Assembly (NCBI GenBank): GCA_017475725.1 | Contig: JAFVFA010000276.1 | Span: 1-6,484, forward strand | Length of the DNA stretch: 6,484 nucleotides | Direction: 5' to 3' | Source: Spirochaetales bacterium | GTDB lineage: Bacteria; Spirochaetota; Spirochaetia; Sphaerochaetales; Sphaerochaetaceae | In this document: piece by piece, positions 5,860 to 6,484 of the stretch | How positions within the stretch are numbered: the stretch's first letter is position 1 | Layout of the letters: every line of letters begins with the position of its first letter | Notes under the pieces: model-generated | Databases searched by the model: none | Seen by the model: only the letters and a program-made list of their open reading frames with translations | What the model was told of the DNA's origin: nothing | Position numbers and translations under genes: made by a program

Positions 5860-6484
5860 TCAATCCTGGAAAAGCGGTGTCGAAAGGTACCTGTCCCCTG
5901 TGTCCGGAAGCAAAACCACAATCGTCTTGCCCTTGTTCTCCGGGCGCTTAGCTATCTGGGTGGCTGCGAACAATGCAGCTCCGGAGGAGATCCCGACCAG
6001 AACGCCATCAGCCCTGGCGATGGCCTTGCCAGTGGCGAACGCATCCTCGTTCGAGACGGTGATTATCTCGTCGTAGACCTTCGTGTTCAATATTGCAGGG
6101 ACGAATCCGGCACCGATTCCCTGGATCTTGTGGGGGCCTGCCACACCCTTTGACAGAACAGGTGACGTCTCCGGCTCAACTGCAATGACCTTCACGTCCG
6201 GGTTCTGGGACTTGAGATATTCGCCGACTCCCGTCAATGTTCCACCCGTACCTACGCCTGCAACGAAGAAATCGACCTTGCCGTCCGTGTCTCTCCAGAT
6301 CTCCGGACCTGTAGTTGCACGATGGGCAGCTGGGTTAGCCGGATTGACGAACTGTCCCGGGATGAAGCTGTTCGGTATGTCCTTTGCAAGCTCCTCAGCC
6401 TTCTCGATAGCTCCCTTCATCCCCTTTGAGCCGTCTGTGAGCACAATCTCTGCCCCATAGGCCTTCAAAAGGTTCCTTCTCTCA
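5860..6484 (-). CDS. cysK: Cysteine synthase A (O-acetylserine sulfhydrylase), 5' part outside window
   Basis: PLP enzyme that makes L-cysteine from O-acetylserine and sulfide in the cytoplasm. The visible part is the C-terminal two-thirds, about 207 residues of the usual 300-310. The frame runs off the window end with the family sequence ERRNLLKAYGAEIVLT, so the TTG at 6468 is only an internal Leu codon. Signatures: FVNPANPAAH; the PLP-phosphate loop GVGTGGT at 6238-6258; KIQGIGAGFVP; GISSGA at 5977-5994, whose Ser contacts the PLP ring nitrogen; and the end motif PDTGDRYLSTPLF. The PLP-binding Lys and the TSGNTG substrate loop would lie in the missing N-terminal third. The Rrf2 gene starts 10 bases after its stop, so the two are very probably one transcript. 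Any operator or promoter for the pair lies outside the window. A related CysM or cystathionine beta-synthase is less likely, given the CysK-type ending. Confidence 0.93.
   Translation of the reverse strand, partial: ERRNLLKAYGAEIVLTDGSKGMKGAIEKAEELAKDIPNSFIPGQFVNPANPAAHRATTGPEIWRDTDGKVDFFVAGVGTGGTLTGVGEYLKSQNPDVKVIAVEPETSPVLSKGVAGPHKIQGIGAGFVPAILNTKVYDEIITVSNEDAFATGKAIARADGVLVGISSGAALFAATQIAKRPENKGKTIVVLLPDTGDRYLSTPLFQD

Noticed and set aside
5849..5921. Longer start for the Rrf2 regulator at 5921
   Set aside because: The extra 24 residues do not match the family, overlap the cysK coding end, and lack the ribosome site found at 5851-5858.

Overview
The window most likely comes from a spirochaete, possibly an uncultured Treponema- or Sphaerochaeta-like lineage. 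The main reasons are a phenylalanyl-tRNA synthetase beta subunit of the short archaeal/eukaryotic type, which is known in Treponema and Borrelia, and a small protein beginning MARIKSAWEIALEK that I recall from spirochaete genomes. The coding DNA is fairly GC-rich by eye. The assignment is inference from gene content, not from a marker gene.

Layout. Positions 2-3512 (+) hold three genes joined by 4-base stop/start overlaps: the 3' nine-tenths of pheT, then the alpha and beta subunits of a thiamine-diphosphate-dependent 2-oxoacid (pyruvate/acetoin type) dehydrogenase E1. Only two bases after the E1-beta stop codon, the convergent (-) gene at 3515-4699 ends. It encodes a long AlaX-type Ala-tRNA editing protein. 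A divergent spacer (4700-4784) carries a plausible promoter and ribosome site for a small lineage-restricted helical protein (4785-5339, +). An AT-rich spacer (5340-5420) between convergent genes holds a perfect 14-base direct repeat plus an inverted third copy. The last block, on the (-) strand, is a cysK (cut by the window end) followed 10 bases later by an Rrf2-family regulator.

How they fit together. The first block mixes translation (pheT) with central carbon metabolism (E1 alpha/beta), with no E2 or E3 genes next to it. AlaX adds tRNA quality control. The cysK-Rrf2 pair is the most informative part. The regulator lacks the iron-sulfur cysteines of IscR, resembles the Firmicute cysteine-metabolism repressor CymR along its length, has a Cys at the position of the redox-sensing Cys25 of Staphylococcus aureus CymR, and ends in isoleucine like known CysK-binding partners. 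This suggests a CymR-CysK sulfur-sensing pair encoded in one operon. No tRNA, rRNA, CRISPR array or insertion sequence was seen, and there is no gene-free stretch longer than about 85 bases.
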